From positions 15,413,100 to 15,477,099 of the forward strand of contig JAYGXS010000008.1 in NCBI GenBank assembly GCA_036362985.1: 64,000 nucleotides of DNA. The letters run 5' to 3'. This document shows positions 1-11,581 of the stretch, in pieces; positions within the stretch are counted from its first letter, which is position 1, and every line of letters begins with the position of its first letter. The notes under the pieces are model-generated. The model saw only the letters and a list, made by a program, of their open reading frames with translations, ran no database searches and had not been told where the DNA came from. The DNA is from Ligula intestinalis. Its lineage: Eukaryota; Platyhelminthes; Cestoda; Diphyllobothriidea; Diphyllobothriidae. A program made the position numbers and the translations under genes.

Positions 1-1290
1 AGAGAACTAGGCTACAATCAAAGAATTAAAAAAAATGAGCTTACATGCATCCTAAGCTTTCATCCGGGCTGATTTGTAAGACATCCGGTGAGAATGCACG
101 TCCGCGAGGTAGACACGACTGTCATCAGTCACTATCTAGGGTAGGCATGGAAATGGAGACAGAAAGTCACGCCTATTAGCTTACCCTGCAAAAGGCCGAG
201 GGTCTTTTGGGCACAAGCATCCCGATAACTCATGCATCAAACAGCATATCAAGCTGGCTGCCGTCTACAAACATATCAGGGAAAAATGGAAGGTACGAAG
301 ACCAATCAGTACACAATGATATATATTATGGCGGTTTAGTGGCATAAACACCGAATATGTATCAATTTTTAAAGCGCGTGAAAAATCTGTACTGCATATT
401 AACTCACGTCTGATGACGACCTGGAGAACCATTGTCGAATCGTAACTTAATAAAGTTTCCAATCCCCCCTCAAAATTATTTGACTTTTTATAATTTATTT
501 ATTCGAATGTCTGCCTTTCAATTCGTGTATATGAATTGCGATCGCCACGTTTTGCCCGAATCTGGACAGCGGGAAAATGCGCAATTCGCAACAGGCTAAC
601 CTGTACGCAAATATAACTCCCACAAAAGTGCCAAAAAGGATTTACCAAAAAGCGTTTCTATGAAGCCTGCCGAAAGACCTACCCGAAGGTATCAAATTCC
701 GCTCGGTTGCGGACCAACATGCCTTGTGAATTCACAAATAATTTCGGAAATTCTAATTTTCCAATTTGTTGTGAAGACCTTCCCTTGCACTTATCTGAAT
801 CTCAAAATGAAACGACCGCCCATATACCAGAACTGGAAGGAACAAAGAAGAGGAGAAAGTTAAAGAGAAAATGGATGACCATTGATGAGCCAGATAATGC
901 AAAAAAGGGAAAGTATATGCATAGATCTGCACCTGCGGATCCTTACAGTAACGAAGGAGAACGTGCTTGCAGAAGTAAGGAACTACAATCATTCCAGCTT
1001 AAGTGACTCCAATTTCCTTATAAGCTTGAGCTACGTCGTATCAATGGAAAACCTCACGGGTTAGATCTTCATAGTTTACATTACTGAGCCCAGTCTTACG
1101 TGAATCATGTGGTGCCTGCCATTATGCAAAACCTAAAATTACGTGAAATTTAAAGCCTTCATTGTAATTGCCCCATTGTCGTAAATAGGCATCATTGTAA
1201 ATCTAGTTGACAGATAGCCTTGCCATCGCCATAGCAACATGTCCACAATTTCCGACTGCTTACACCACTACTTTCCTTCTCATAATCTTC
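1..1290. other. No gene recognised
   Basis: A/T-rich DNA with overlapping short ORFs on both strands and no recognisable motif. ATGAAGCCTGCCGAA near 660 is repeated at 18728-18742, upstream of the PLE, but I cannot assign it. Confidence 0.5.
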
Positions 1291-1299
1291 AAAAGTAGT

Positions 1300-1575
1300 T
1301 ACTTACTCGTACTCTGGCACCTTGCCAAATGGTTATACAGGCACCTGAAGCAGTTCAGTGGTGGTTCAGAGCACAGCGTACCAACTGAGGTTCTTAAATT
1401 AAGTCCTGGTGAGCTTTCTATATTCTTCAACGTGGTTTCCCTGCCTTCCTTAATACCACGTTTGACAATTAGGAGCATGCATCGACGCCTAGAGGAAACT
1501 CTTAGTGGCATTTCAGCAGAGCAAGTTGAAGCCATCCGCAAGCTCTGCCTCAAAGACTACTGTCTATCCGATTGA
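1300..1575 (+). pseudogene. PLE reverse transcriptase fragment (palm entry)
   Basis: The translation contains LAKWLYRHLK, then FFNVVSLPSLIP, then a segment ending LCLKDYCLSD before a stop. In PLE reverse transcriptases the same order appears as AKWL, SFDVVSLFTSIP and a conserved FCL/CLK block. The first catalytic aspartate of motif A is Asn here, so this copy could not be active. There is no start of its own. The assignment rests on motif order by eye. Confidence 0.65.
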
Positions 1576-1754
1576 AAGTACCCTCACCGCGTACCCCTCC
1601 TTCTAGCCTGATGATCACACAACGCTGCAATTTAATTTCCACTTTTATTCTCCATGTCACTGTGTTGGCCTGATTATGAATGTTTGGAAAAAATTGTTTG
1701 CCAATATGAATTTTCAGTCGTAAAATGGGAATTTTTGCGGAGCTAGATTTATAA

Positions 1755-1810
1755 ACGTGAAGTCTACTGCGACTGATAGTATCATTATGCTGTGCACCCC
1801 ATTGCAAAAT
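1755..1810 (+). pseudogene. Very short PLE RT scrap
   Basis: About 16 codons reading LRLIVSLCCAP, equivalent to the PLE LRPIVSLxGAP block. The underlying DNA shares a run with 2720-2740 (ctgcgactgatagtatc), which supports common descent with the next fragment. Confidence 0.5.
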
Positions 1811-2173
1811 GTGTAAGCGGATATTTCATCAGTTGCCTTCACTTTCAGGGGATTGTGAAACTTCCCTCCAGAACTTTAACGTGAGGAATCAAAATTTCCA
1901 TTTCAGAGCTAATGTTTTCCGTCGATTTTATTTCTTTGGCCATTCGCATACCAGTAGATTAAACAAGATGAGGTGCAGATGAACTCCTAAAATTTTTATG
2001 CATTTATTCGTTCGACCCCAAATACAGTCGACAACTTAAGGGGTTCCCATATGGACGTGCCCATATGTGGCTTTCATGCCGAGGTAAAAGTATGGAAACT
2101 AAAAAAAGAAAAAAGAGAGGTTTTAGGCAAGAAATAGGTAACCATTTTCAAATACCCTAATGCAATCTAGGGC

Positions 2174-2820
2174 AGATCAACAAAGGTTGTAGAGCTGCTA
2201 TTGAGAAGTCTCTCAACAATTGAAAAGCATGCGTTTTCTAAGGGGATGAATTACAACCTTGCCGATTCAAAATATCTAGAATTTATTGTGCCTTTGGAGT
2301 CCATAACAATAGCAGAAAATCTAGCAGACGATGCATCGTTCATAATTCGCGATAGCACTATGCATGCCAAAAAGTTCCGAAATCCCTATGCAGTATAATT
2401 GCAAGAGAAAAAGGCACTAAAATGTCCCATAACAAACAAAAACACGGTCATTCTTTATTCAGACAAAGGCAGCTCGACAGCCATCTCCCATAAAGTGGAC
2501 TATGATGCAAAGATGTTGGCATTGTAGGAAGATAAGTCAACCTAAAAATCTCTTAACGCGAACCCCATTAAAGTGCATAGTGCAACTACTGAGAAAGTAC
2601 TTAAGCATCTTATAGGAACAAAGCGAATAGCTGGGGGCATTGACAAGTCTCTCAGACAGACCGAAATAACGATAGCTAAAGTGTACGGACTGCCTTTAGT
2701 TCACAAATCCAATTTACCACTGCGACTGATAGTATCCTTAATCGAGCACTGTAATACAAATCTCGAAGTGACTTCCCAAAAAGCTTCATCCATTGACAAG
2801 GGATTGTGAAAAATAAGTCG
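2174..2820 (+). pseudogene. PLE RT N-terminal fragment with three in-frame stops
   Basis: One continuous frame, broken only by stops at 2396-2398 and near 2526 and 2541, encodes FSKGMNYN (PLE LSKGLNFN), then SDKGSSTAI (PLE ADKGxxTVV), then VYGLPLVHK with LPLRLIVSL (PLE FYGLPKVHK and LPLRPIVS). This is the N-terminal and fingers part of a Penelope-like reverse transcriptase. It lies downstream of the palm fragment at 1300-1575 although it should precede it in an intact element, so the two come from different copies or a rearrangement. Confidence 0.75.
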
Positions 2821-3624
2821 AAAGTCTATAGCGTTTCTGAACAAATTAAAAAAACTTAGCAAGGCATAGCATGATCGGTGCGCATCCCAACTCCACATAC
2901 TTACCCACCGACAGGTGGTTGAAGCAACATTCTAATTCACATTTGATACATCAATCATAAACTCGCATGAAGCATGGACCAATCTTGCCTCTTTTTCGGA
3001 TGACGGCGGCCACAGTATCAGAAGCAGAGGTGACGCATGTCTTCGAATTTGATTTTAAAAAAGTATTCGAATATATAACCAAGGCACAGAAGCAGCAAAA
3101 ATTAAAAAAACTACATTTTAGGCGCTTGTCGCTGTATGAGCATAAACAACGCCCTACATCACACAGTGGTCTAAATTAGTTCAAATAATGTACATTCTGG
3201 ATGTCTCTTTGAGCCATGTTTATTTAACTCCGAGTCGCATCAAAAGTCCACATGCAAACAGCCCATAGGGTGGACATCTGTGTGTTTTTTTTTTCGGGGA
3301 TACTCTTATGTGCAGGTGCATTAGTTAAGATTAAGCTCATATATACAGCAAAAGGGCCTAGCAACCGAGTCCATTAGTATCTGGCATGAGGTAATTATAA
3401 CAAGCGAAATTTTTCTTTTTGACTAAATACATTTTTGCAGCCTACATGCTGACGACAACCTAAAGTCACGCAGAGGATTCAAATTGGGCGGAGTTTGAAT
3501 TTCGTCCACGTGGGATAGGCATGTGACCCGGACCGATTGCACATGACATTTCGGTTTGCGACCTTTTTGCTGTTTTTATCATTTAAGCGAGATCATCACT
3601 TGCCCAGCTATTTTTACTTTTCCT

Positions 3625-3935
3625 TCCCTGGTTCCGTCTGTCTAATATCATCTGGAACGCATCCGTAAGATCCATTTCCATATAACAGGCGACTTTGGAT
3701 GGGATTTTCTCATTGGACTGACACATGAGATCCTCACCTTTTTTCCGTGCTGGAAGCTGGATTTGCCAATTTCTCAGACCAGCAAGTACCAACCTTCAGA
3801 GAGATCATAGGATGGATGTCTGTGGATAAAAAAATTTCCGCGTGAGGGCGACTTAGCTGGGTAAGTAAATGGTGTAATTAAAAACGGTAAACACGTTTTG
3901 CCGTCGGGAAAAAGAAATATTACCGAGGTCACCGT
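3625..3935 (+). repeat. Unnamed dispersed repeat R2, copy 1
   Basis: A direct repeat of 4828-5115. Shared blocks in order: ATTTCC.TATA.C.GGCGACTTTG, GCTGGAAG.TGGATTT.CCAA, TCTGTGGATA, GTAAATGGTGT.ATT.AAA and ACGTTTTG. No ORF is conserved between the copies. Confidence 0.6.
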
Positions 3936-3979
3936 ACTACAACGTCAATTCTAATTCAGGAAGCTTACTACATGAATAG

Positions 3980-4290
3980 GGTTTTTTAAGGAATCAATCT
4001 AGAATCCATCAGCTGAATATCAGGCAACCTTTATGCGTAGATGGTTTCGGCAGATTTAAATAATTAATTTGACCCAACTGTGAAAAGCTCGGCATTTTTC
4101 GCAGGTTGGTCAAATTAATAATTCAGAGTTGCCAAAACCCCCTTCTAATTAAGTCCGCCTGATAGTCATTCGGTAGCTTCTAGATTAATTGCTTAGAACA
4201 TCATCTTTGAACAGCCAGCTTACTGCAGTAGAATCGTTGGACTCCATATGACACAACGGGCTGGGCGGGTAACTTGACCACGACAGAAGT
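3980..4290. repeat. SINE-A copy forming a long imperfect palindrome
   Basis: The sequence TAATTAATTTGACCCAAC (about 4060-4080) pairs with GTTGGTCAAATTAAT (about 4105-4120). Pairing continues outward through GGCAG / TTGCC, ATATCAGGC / GCCTGATAG and AATCTAGAA / TTCTAGATT. Each arm is about 100 bases. The right arm carries the leader seen in the other SINE-A copies (GGCTGGGCGGGTAACTTGACC). The tRNA-like core is absent. Confidence 0.6.
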
Positions 4291-4827
4291 TGCAATAAGG
4301 AGGACTATCATGGTTGTCTAGACTGGACATGATGATAGGAACATCCACCCTCCCCACTGAAAACAGATGGCCTTATGATAAATCTCACGAGGCGTAAATA
4401 TTTCCGTGTCTTAACCTTAACACTCACCTTTAACTAAACTGTAATCTTAGGCTTCCACTTAAAGCATGGGTAGGTTATGTAAACACTCTTAGACACTGTG
4501 ACTTGATGTGACCTCGTTATTTTACTGAGCAAAACCTCTCAGTCAATTATCTCTTCAGAGCCCTACCTAACATTCATGTGAGGGCCTTAGGCTCGGGATT
4601 CTATTCAGAATACCCTGCCTGACGTCGGTCCTGTACTGAGACTGGAGCGGAAAACAAAATTCCGACCTGACTCCCTTGCTCGCAGGTGAGGCCAGGTAAA
4701 TCCGCGGCTCAATGGGATATGGAGGTGACCCAACCCGTTTGCACATTTTGTGATTATTTAAACAAACTTGTAACTTACGATACTCTTTCTACTTTTCATT
4801 AACAGGCATCTTCGGTCTGATATCACC

Positions 4828-5115
4828 TTTTATCTCACCTGTAAAACTCATTTCCGTATAGCGGGCGACTTTGTCTTGGATATGCTCACTAGAGTAACAC
4901 ATTGAATCCTAACCTCCTATTGCCTGCTGGAAGTTGGATTTACCAACTTCTCGGGCTTACGAGCCTCCACCTCCACAGAGCTCACAAGACGGATATATGA
5001 TGATAGTTTTTTCTGTGGATATATTTACGTGGGAGAGCTATTTGTCTGGGTTAGTAAATGGTGTTATTTAAACCTAGATAGACGTTTTGGCATCAGGAAA
5101 GAGAAATGCTACCCA
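4828..5115 (+). repeat. Unnamed dispersed repeat R2, copy 2
   Basis: It matches 3625-3935 in the same orientation at roughly three bases in four, about 1.2 kb apart. Confidence 0.6.
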
Positions 5116-5119
5116 GCAG

Positions 5120-5360
5120 ATGGAAAATAAAAAGCTCCGCGTTTAAAAACAGGTGCAGGTATCAGAAAACTGTTAATTGAAAACATATGTCGATTTGGCA
5201 TGTGTTTAGAAAGGGTAGGATGCTTTAAATGCCCTGTTGAAGATAGGCATGGGCTATTGTGAGGAGGAGGAGGAGGAGAAGGAAGATGAAGAGAAGTGGT
5301 AAACGTGGCAAACATTTTACGAAATGACTTTGTCCTTGTACTTCGTATGGCAGTGATCCT
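5120..5360 (+). repeat. Unnamed dispersed repeat R3, copy 1, with (GGA)n
   Basis: A direct repeat of 6435-6660: GCGTTTAAAAACAGGTGC, GAAGTGGTAAACGTGGC and AAACATTTTACG. A GGA/GAA-rich run (about 5261-5295) lies inside. It abuts the LINE fragment at 5368. Confidence 0.5.
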
Positions 5361-5367
5361 GCTGGAT

Positions 5368-6075
5368 CTAGTCAACTTTCGTGATGTCACGGACGTTACC
5401 TATCCACGTGTGATGGTTGGTGGTAGCGGATCTGGAAAGCTTCCCCCATTCTATTCTTCGGCGACGAAGACCGAAAAGAATAGCTTCCATGTCTTGACGA
5501 ACGGGGGTGAGTCAAGTCTTGAGTTTCCCTCCTCTTCGAGGCTTCCAGGTAGGCTACGGCACCAGATCGAGGGCAGCTTATCTAAGCTCACGAGGCGGAC
5601 AACGGAAAACGTGCCTTAACCACTTAATTCGTCTTTCTCTGATGGCCTAGGATATCCACGCGATACTTTCGCAGTGACTGCGGACTGTCACATTTGAGAC
5701 GCAATCCGTATACTTAAATCAAAGGATGATCCTCAGACAGCAGTGGTCAAATGCCTCCAGTCTTCGCTCATTTTTAGTGCGCAAAGCCTAACCTTCAAAC
5801 CCCATAGAAGGAGGCTTTAAGTGATCAACACCTTTTCCGTTGGCTCGGATGAAATACGGGACCAAATTTTTGTTCTCAGGACTTCGATTGTGCTGGATTG
5901 CCGGAGTTTTACGACATTAACGCGTCTCAAACGCTGCATATTGGGCGCATACGCTAAGTGAACCTTTATGCGTACCTCGTACCTCACAAATTCAAAACAT
6001 TGAACCAACTAGGATATAATTTAGTAGACTGATGGTACTGTCGTCGTTTTAATACCAGGTCAGTAGATGTTTATG
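5368..6075 (-). pseudogene. RTE-like LINE fragment, internal deletion
   Basis: Reading the minus strand from 6075: HLLTWY then LNYILV (end of the endonuclease), a linker block reading VRIKVHLAYAP and VVKLRQSSTIEVL (6008-5817), then a jump to the ORF C-terminus (about 5800-5368) with YTDCVSN, RQDMEAIL and a terminal TAG at 5368-5370. The same blocks appear in order in the longer LINE at 60-64 kb, with the whole RT core between them, so the core has been deleted here. Several stops and frame changes are present. Confidence 0.72.
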
Positions 6076-6434
6076 GCGGTTCTGCTCACCCTATTCTTAA
6101 ATGAGTCTCCAGACGAAAAAAATAATTTCAGTTGACAAACTGTGTACTACCTATGGCCACACATCTAACAGTAATATATTTTCTGTGCATATGAATACGT
6201 TAAGCGGTAATACCTCTCCGTCCCCAACCATATTTGGACATCGTAAACATCCCCTCCATGTGGGCACAGCTGATATTTATTCTCACATAAAGTTCACGAT
6301 TTCGAATAAATCACATAGGTAATGCACTTGAACACGTAAAAAGCGTCATAAAACAAGACTTTGTTTCTACTTTAGTTTTCACTGCCTAGGTAACGACAAC
6401 CTCAGCGAAGTCAACTGCTTCCTTATACTTCCTT

Positions 6435-6660
6435 CATTCTCAGGGAAGCTCTGCGTTTTAAAACACGTGCGGGCATTACAAAACTGCGGACTTCCCGCAT
6501 ACGTCTTTCTGTCATATGATCAAGAACCGCAAGATGCGCCTTACTCCCTGTCGAAGCCATAAACGAGGTTTTTATGAGGAGGTCAAGAAGTGCTAAAGGT
6601 GGCAAACATTTTGATGCATGTTTATGACGTTATTTAGCGGCCATCCGTGACGTCAGAATG
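6435..6660 (+). repeat. Unnamed dispersed repeat R3, copy 2
   Basis: GCGTTTTAAAACACGTGCGG, GAAGTGCTAAAGGTGGC and AAACATTTTGATG match copy 1 in order, with GTGACGTCA close to the end of both. Confidence 0.5.
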
Positions 6661-7329
6661 CTATATTCCTTTCTCTGACCTCTGCTGATCACCGCCCTTC
6701 ATCACAAACTGTATCCTGCTGTTAGAGCGTGTCTTGGGTTTCGAAAAAAAAACATCTTGTATCTAGAAAGATGGCTCACTACACAAGTGTTTCTGGACTA
6801 CTGCGAAATTGGGACTGGAAAAAATTAATGCGTGTCCACTTGAAGTGCCAGTTCCTGCTTCAGCCAGATTGCACTTAACAGTATTGAGTTGTTCGCTAAC
6901 CAGGTACCTTTAGCCCGGCCGGTTGACAGTTGATGCGGATACGATTACCATTACGATTCAGTTGAAGAATACAACGACCAAAGTTTAAGTTAATCATATT
7001 TGAACTTCCTGCGTCCAGATAGGTATGCATCAAGGAGAGTTACTGCTTGAGGACTATGAGGACCAGAATACCAACTCCGTCTCCGAAACCGAAATGACTA
7101 CGATGAAAATGATGATAGACTTGGATATCATACGCCGAGATAAAAATATTACATGTCATATTGTCTCCTTGTCAGAGGAAGCTAAATGAGCATTTGCGCA
7201 AGAATATTCAGTGGGTGAGTGCCTATTTGGACTTCTCGCGTCAAGATACGTATGACTGCTGAAATCGATCACAGTCTTTTTCACAAACTGATGGCAAACA
7301 GTATGCATCGGTGCATCGAAGTTAACCAC

Positions 7330-8090
7330 TACCCCTGTTCTAAGCGGTGACCCCCAAGACTTAGTCTTAGGGCTTTTGCTCGTCTTCATGTATATCAACG
7401 ACTCGGGTTGCAGCGCCATAATGTTTGTTGACGAAGTCAACCTCTAGAGAGCCATCAAGTCTGACACCGATAGGCAAGCACTCCAAGAGAGTCTCAACCG
7501 ACCTAGCAGCTGGTCTGCTCACTGGCTCTTATATTTCAGAGTTAGTTATAGTGTGGTCTTTAAGACTCTGTACTAGAAGGACCAATGAGGCCGATGATTC
7601 CTTCCAATATTTATTCAATGGGAAGCCCATTTCAAATATTGACAAACCATCTCATTTAAACCATCTTAAAATTTGTCCGGTCTCAATTAGAGTATGCCAT
7701 CCTGGCCTGGCGTCCATGGTTTAAGAAGGATTATCTGCAGCTATAATGAGTGCAATCGAGGACTACAAAGATGGTCAATAATATCGGTCATTTGTTTTAT
7801 GATGTCAGGCTGGCTGAACTAGATTTGATCCCTATCAATTTCAGGCATCTACGCAGTGATCTCAGATGCCCTGAGTGTGCCCTAGGATTTGACGACTTCT
7901 TCGACCTGGCTCGGATGGGCCATCTGCGTGGTCAGCTCTTTTAAGTGCAGGGGAAACGGGCCAGTATGGGTGCCTTCTCTGAGACGATAATCTGAGTGTG
8001 AAAAGGGCTACCTGACGAGGTGGTCCTTTTTTTGAAGAAACTGCTGCAAGATTGAGATGCAAATTCGATTATCATTAGCTGATAAAGTGT
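7330..8090 (+). pseudogene. CR1/Jockey-type LINE reverse transcriptase remnant
   Basis: The first frame (7337-7530) reads VLSGDPQDLVLG, MYINDSG, then MFVDEVNL, a stop and AIKSDTDRQAL. This matches the order GVPQGSVLGPLLF, YINDL, MFADDVKL of Jockey/CR1-type RTs, with the catalytic FADD box decayed to FVDE. Further frames give YAILAWRPWFKKD (about 7690), RTTKMVNNIGHLFYDVRLAELDL (from about 7753) and LPDEVVLFLK (about 8005-8035), the usual C-terminal blocks. Multiple frameshifts. It is a different LINE clade from the RTE-like copies. Confidence 0.72.
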
Positions 8091-8094
8091 TGTA

Positions 8095-9585
8095 TATATA
8101 GTGGACATTGGTTTCATAGCGGCAGTTTGCGACTGGCTCACACATGTCACTGACGTTTACTCACAGTTTTCATACGTACTGTTGGTAAAGTTAAATTCTG
8201 CTACGGTTGTTGGTAATGAACAGGGAGCTCAAGGGGCGAAAGCCTTCTTTCTTCAATAAAGTGGCTTAATGTTACTTTCTAATAGGGAGTTCTGTAGGCA
8301 ACGGGAGGTGATGTAAGCCCCTTTAGCCAGCACTTATTTCAGGATCGTGTACATAGGGAATAGCGGCAGTCGGAGTTTCAACGTTGAGTTCTCATCGCGG
8401 ACAAACGGCAACATATATGCAAAAAACAAAATAAGGGAATGTTCGCAAAATTTATCCTTCTTTGCCTACATGTAACAACGAAACCTAGCGTGACATTAAA
8501 AAAAGCGGTTCTTAATAAATGAATGGGATTAAATAACAAAATTCTAGATAAAGCAACACTATACATGTCGTTTTGAGCCGTCATCATGAGCAATGCTTTT
8601 GAGCCGTTTATTCCTCCGTAGCGCACTATTAAACATGTGCTCAAAGCTGAAACAAGGTGACTTCGCGGCTCAATGGAAAGAGGATCTGACTCAGCAATAT
8701 CATACTAGGTGTATGATCGACTAACGGAAGGGACTAGATCACTAGTGCTTAATTAAATGTCTGCTTTACATTTCGCACGCGAAAATTACGCAAGTTGATA
8801 TATTATCGACTCTTGTGTGTTATTTATTCGACCATCGATGTCAATTATGCCCACCACATACTTAACATAAATTAGTGCAGAGAAGATAACTTGCGGCGGG
8901 GCTGAATTTTAAGTAAATGTAAACCTTGTGCACAGCTGACCGCGCTCTCCATCTTTACTCGCCGGGGCCGATCTCATGATAGAGTCAAGAAGACCGAGAC
9001 GCGATCAAGCGTTGGCTGCTTTCTCCAAAGCAGGTCAGAACACTGCGCGTGATTTAGCTTTGAGTGATAGTAGACTTTTCACCGGATCTACCGCACTCCC
9101 TAGCACATTCGCCTAATTTGAGTGTGTTGACCTCTGGCTGCCTTTCAGGCGACTCAATGCTAACTGGCACTTCATTCCCACAGAAGCGGGGCGTATTATC
9201 GTTTAAATCTTCCAAGCACTCAAATTTGCTTGTAGGAAATCAGACCTTGAGTGCAATCCCAAGCTATATTGGGACAAATGATACAGTTATGGGTTAACAA
9301 AACGTTATTTAATGATAGCTTCAGGGTCTGCCATGCCTGTATGTCGCAAGGTACTGCCATTAGTCATTTTCAGGATAATTAATACTTACAACAATATCTG
9401 ACTCTAAGCATGCAAGCTTAGTACCTTCCATAACTGTGTCAATGGCAAGGTAATAAACATGCATTTACAATAAGCATATCAGATAGGAATATGCACTTAC
9501 CAGCTTCCACATTCTCACCTGATATGATCGCGTGAATACCCGAGTTATTCTGCGCTGCAAATGTTGTCAAGACCGAGATAACATC
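8095..9585. other. No gene recognised
   Basis: Between the LINE remnant and the Gypsy element. Only a weak similarity to repeat R5 near 8975 (AGTCAAGAAGACCGAGACG) is visible. The ORFs at 8378-8644 and 9064-9297 carry no motif. Confidence 0.5.
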
Positions 9586-9589
9586 GTCC

Positions 9590-9829
9590 ACAATACAGAG
9601 TACTTATGGCAAGCAGAGCGTACAGATTGAGCCAATCAGATTTTAGTCTCAAGAGAGGGATAATATGTCGAGTGGATTTTGGGCTAAACAGAGTGATAAG
9701 GCAGAACACTAATCACGGCCGGTGGCTTGATCGATCAAATCACTCGCGCGGATTGTACCGATCGATAGTAAAGCGTTGGATGAGAAATCAGGACAGTGTG
9801 ATAACGGGTCGCTAGTCCTGCCTCTAACA
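9590..9829 (-). repeat. 3' LTR of the Gypsy element, truncated
   Basis: It matches 11691-11924. Beyond 9590 the match to the 5' LTR is lost, so about 100 bases of this LTR are missing or too diverged to see. Confidence 0.6.
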
Positions 9830-9919
9830 CGTCCTCTTTGAGCCCTGTCGTAGGATTCGAGACGCGGGTTCAATTTCAACGGAACCGTTTGCTTTCTTCT
9901 TCGGTCTGACCGTCTAGGG

Positions 9920-10165
9920 CCGGGGTCAGCAACCCATTTCTCGCGAGCCATATATTGCTTATTTGATGATCGCGTATGGCTCTTTCAGAAATTTCAGATT
10001 TTATGATTTTGGTTACACTTTAGGGGTCTGAGTAGTGGGTTGTACTCGGATCATTACAATCATCAGGCCAAATCATTTGAAAATATACTTTATGGCTCTT
10101 TTGGAAATATATTTCCAAATAGTTGCTTTCCTAGCTCTCTGATTTAAAAAGGCTGCCGACCCCTG
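9920..10165. mobile_element. hAT-like MITE inside the Gypsy remnant
   Basis: About 246 bases with imperfect terminal inverted repeats: CCGGGGTCAGCAACC on the left and GGCTGCCGACCCCTG on the right. The family-typical end is CAGGGGTCGGCAACC. The subterminal CTCGCGAGCC and GTATGGCTCTTTC are also usual in such elements. It has no coding capacity. I do not see a clean 8-bp target duplication. Confidence 0.62.
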
Positions 10166-10179
10166 GTGAAACAGAGGGC

Positions 10180-11559
10180 AATTCGTCCTGTAGAGTCGAC
10201 ATTAGCTATGCCACCAGCTGATTCGATTTGGCAGGACTTGGCCAAGTCTATAGCATACTTTTGCAAATTCAATTAAGTAGCAATTGCAGGAAACCGAGTT
10301 TCTCGATCCAGTCAAGCCCAAGCAGATCAAAATTCGGACGGTTGTTGACGCAGCATTTTTCTATAAATTGAACTTTAATAAAATAAACGTCACACTGATG
10401 CTCACTTGTCAGTCATCCTCCAGAAACATTCCCAGCCTTTTTGTCTGATGTGAGCCTTGGAGGTCGTCCAAACATCGGCCAAGTGGGCTTGGAGGTGGGA
10501 CTGATGTCGGAGGTTGGGTCCAGCTGGAGACGTATAGGCTTGCTATCGATTCCAACCGTAAGATACTTCCTCTGTGCCTCAAAGTCAGTCTTGAATGGGG
10601 CTAGAATGGAGTAAGACTGGAGACCGGAATAAGTTTAAGGGCGTTTGGGACCCCTCAACTTCTTATTGTCTGCCCTTGATTTTCGGGGTCGGCTTGCCTG
10701 GCTGTGTTCTTCCTCATACTCTTGTTCATGGCATTTCGTAAAAACATGCTTCTTGAATGGACAGAAGCAAACGAAATGGCAGCCATCACACTACCATTAT
10801 GCTGATGGTGGCTTCCTGAGTGTGAGATCTTGGGGCTTCTGCGGAGAAATCGACTTCGTGCGGATGACAGACTGAGCTCTGGTAGCGGCAAACTAAGATC
10901 TGGGTTGCTCTACGATGGCAGAATAATGTCCTGCAAGGTTGAGTCGGAGTCCTTTTCAATTTTGGTTAGCAGATGAGCTCTGATATCAGCAGCATGAGGT
11001 GACTGCAGAACGCTTGCAAGAATAAGACAATGAAATTGGCCTTTTGTCATCTCCTTCAGCTTCTAATTTTCACTCTCGCGATTGACATGCTGGCGAGCGG
11101 GAAAGGATGGTCTGTCTCGTTCTTCACCAGATTGAGACACTGGTATCGAATATTTAATAAGTAGGAAGTCTCCCCGAAGGTCTTTGAGAGGCACTTGATA
11201 GTTTCATCTAACTTGAAGTCACGAGGATTTTTCGACAGAAGCATAACCATGTACCGCTCATGCTCTTTGGTGCTCAGTTTTCGTAGAAGCAGGCGCTTTG
11301 AAAAAATCCACATGGAAGATGTCTCCCCAAAGTTTAAACCAAGCGTCAAAAGTTACGCCGGAGTCGTCTTGACAAGTAAACTCGGTGATAGAGGCAGCAG
11401 CTGCGTCCGTTGACGTGGACTGCTTCGCAGAAAAATCTGGATCAGAAAATGCAAACTGAATTTTTGCATCATAAACTCCAATATCTTCATGTGAGCCACC
11501 TCAAACTGAGCCCGTTGTTGCCGCAGGATGGACTGCAGTTGCTCCACGAGGATGGACAT
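10180..11559 (-). pseudogene. Gypsy gag and aspartic protease remnant
   Basis: The minus strand from 11559 reads MSILVEQLQSILRQQRAQF. In another frame (about 11350-11060) come RKLSTKEHERYVM-like and KNPRDFKLDETIKCLSKTFGE followed by NIRYQCLNLVKNE, the capsid-region blocks of flatworm Gypsy gag proteins. A zinc-knuckle-like CDGCHFVCFCPFKKH lies near 10800. Protease-like sequence follows at about 10590-10300: LTVGIDSKPIRLQLDPTSD, MFGRPPRL and FDLLGLDWIEKLG. The catalytic D-T/S-G is degraded to D-P-T-S-D. Frameshifts separate the blocks. Confidence 0.68.
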
Positions 11560-11581
11560 CGTGCGTTCTGCGTCGCCAATT

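Noticed and set aside
3001..3180. Continuation of the PLE fragment as an RT palm domain
   Set aside because: The frame 2967-3179 reads a Lys-rich peptide with FEFDFKKVFEY, but no RT block could be aligned with confidence.
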